Shown in pieces: positions 6,873-7,872 of a DNA stretch of 7,872 bases. Each line of letters starts with the position of its first letter. Within the stretch, counting starts at the first letter, position 1. This DNA comes from JAAFIP01 sp031428975. GTDB lineage: Bacteria > Pseudomonadota > Gammaproteobacteria > Burkholderiales > Burkholderiaceae_C. The notes beneath the pieces were generated by a model. It did no database searches. It worked only from the letters and a program-made list of their open reading frames with translations, and had not been told where the DNA came from. A program made the translations under genes and the position numbers. The stretch spans positions 1 through 7,872 of the forward strand of contig JANOYR010000173.1 of the NCBI GenBank assembly GCA_031428975.1, given 5' to 3'.

Positions 6873-6917
6873 GGTGGCGTACTTAGCGCAGCAAATGCAA
6901 TCAAACGGAGGGCGGTT

Positions 6918-7859
6918 TCAAGGCAGGGGCGTCGCCTCTAGCATGGCCCGCACCTGCGCCTGGCTGCCACGCCCCGCGTCGCTCACTGGAATCATGCGGT
7001 GCGACACGGTGTGGGGCAATATAGCCTGCACATCGTCGGGGGCCACATAGTCGCGCCCTGCCAAAAATGCCTGCGCCTTGGCCGCGCGCAGCACCGCAAT
7101 GCCTGCGCGTGGGCTCAAACCCTGCAAAAACCAGCGCCCGCTGCGGCTTGCGGCAATCAAATCCTGCACATAGTTGAGCAGCGGGTCAGCCGCGTGGATG
7201 GCCTGCACCTTGGCTTGTAGCGTGGCCAAATCTTGCGGCGTGAGCACGGCTTTGAGGTGGTCTACCATGTCGCGCCTGTCGTTACCCGCTAGTAGGCTGC
7301 GCTCGGCGGCGCGGTCGGGGTAGCCTAGGCTGATGCGCATCAAAAAGCGGTCGAGCTGGGATTCGGGCAGGGCGTAAGTACCCAGTTGGTCATGCGGGTT
7401 TTGCGTGGCAATCACAAAAAACGGCTCGGGCAGGACGCGGGTTTGCCCCTCTACGGTGACTTGTTTTTCTTCCATGGCCTCCAAAAGCGCCGACTGTGTT
7501 TTGGGGCTGGCGCGGTTGATTTCGTCAGCCAGCAGCACCTGCGCAAACACCGGGCCGGGGTGAAAAACGAATTCGCCGCGCCCTTCATTGGCTCCGCGCT
7601 CGTAAATCGACACGCCGCTTAAGTCGCTGGGCATCAAATCGGAGGTAAATTGCACCCGCGAGAAGGCCAAGCCAAAGCTGCGCGACAGGGCATGCGCCAG
7701 CGTGGTTTTGCCCACGCCGGGCACGTCTTCAATGAGCAAATGCCCGCCCGAGAGCAGGCAGGCCACGCTCAGGCGCACTTGGTCGGGTTTGCCCACGATG
7801 ACCGTGTTAAGCTGCGACAAAAGCGCAGCGAGAAGTTGCTGTGTAGTGTTGGAATCCAT
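6918..7859 (-). CDS. MoxR-family AAA+ ATPase
   Basis: This cytoplasmic ATPase of the MoxR class uses ATP to remodel or assemble partner proteins, here most likely the DUF58 protein. The 313 residues carry Walker A DVPGVGKTT (45-53), Walker B VLLADEINRA (108-117), sensor 1 IATQNP (150-155), a conserved LPESQLDRFLMR (164-175) containing the likely arginine finger, and sensor 2 GLSPRAG (248-254). All key residues are present and the length is typical. It is the first gene of the - strand block in this window. Only 13 bases upstream are visible, so its promoter and possible further operon members are outside. There is no in-frame stop in those bases and no strong Shine-Dalgarno, so a slightly longer N-terminus cannot be excluded, although MDSNTTQQLL is a plausible start. 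Confidence 0.96.
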   Translation of the reverse strand: MDSNTTQQLLAALLSQLNTVIVGKPDQVRLSVACLLSGGHLLIEDVPGVGKTTLAHALSRSFGLAFSRVQFTSDLMPSDLSGVSIYERGANEGRGEFVFHPGPVFAQVLLADEINRASPKTQSALLEAMEEKQVTVEGQTRVLPEPFFVIATQNPHDQLGTYALPESQLDRFLMRISLGYPDRAAERSLLAGNDRRDMVDHLKAVLTPQDLATLQAKVQAIHAADPLLNYVQDLIAASRSGRWFLQGLSPRAGIAVLRAAKAQAFLAGRDYVAPDDVQAILPHTVSHRMIPVSDAGRGSQAQVRAMLEATPLP

Positions 7860-7872
7860 CCCGCAACCATAC

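Overview
The window looks like a chromosomal segment of a betaproteobacterium, most likely Comamonadaceae (Rhodoferax/Limnohabitans/Acidovorax-like). I infer this from the moderately GC-rich coding sequence, the overall look of the proteins, and an intergenic repeat of the ccgcgaagaacgcgaaag type that I associate with that group. No database search was possible, so the taxon is an inference.

There are six protein genes in two convergent blocks. On the + strand (1-2390) are a circularly permuted ATP-grasp protein, probably cut at its 5' end by the window edge, and an alpha-E domain protein. They are 10 bp apart with a strong Shine-Dalgarno sequence overlapping the first stop codon, so they form an operon. 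On the - strand, read from 7859 down to 2718, are a MoxR-type AAA+ ATPase, a DUF58 membrane protein, a TgpA-type membrane transglutaminase and an MltB-type lytic murein transglycosylase. The last three are tightly packed (7-bp overlap, then a 10-bp gap), so MltB appears to be the last gene of a moxR-DUF58-tgpA operon.

The two blocks meet at 2391-2717, the only long gene-free stretch. It is AT-rich in its middle and bounded by ~50-bp imperfect inverted repeats (2409-2458 and 2605-2655, 44 matches over 50 positions). This makes a ~247-bp fold-back or MITE-like element between convergent genes, and it is the most unusual structure in the window. I see no rRNA, tRNA, CRISPR array, transposase or phage gene.

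Functionally, the - strand operon combines an ATPase (MoxR), its usual DUF58 partner, a membrane enzyme with an intact Cys-His-Asp triad facing the periplasm, and a peptidoglycan-cleaving enzyme, which points to a cell-envelope role. The + strand pair belongs to the predicted amidoligase (ATP-grasp/alpha-E) systems, which usually also include a cytoplasmic transglutaminase-like protease; none follows here. I found no convincing wholly new system. The points worth a second look are the fold-back element, the adjacency of two transglutaminase-linked gene families, and the mltB linkage.
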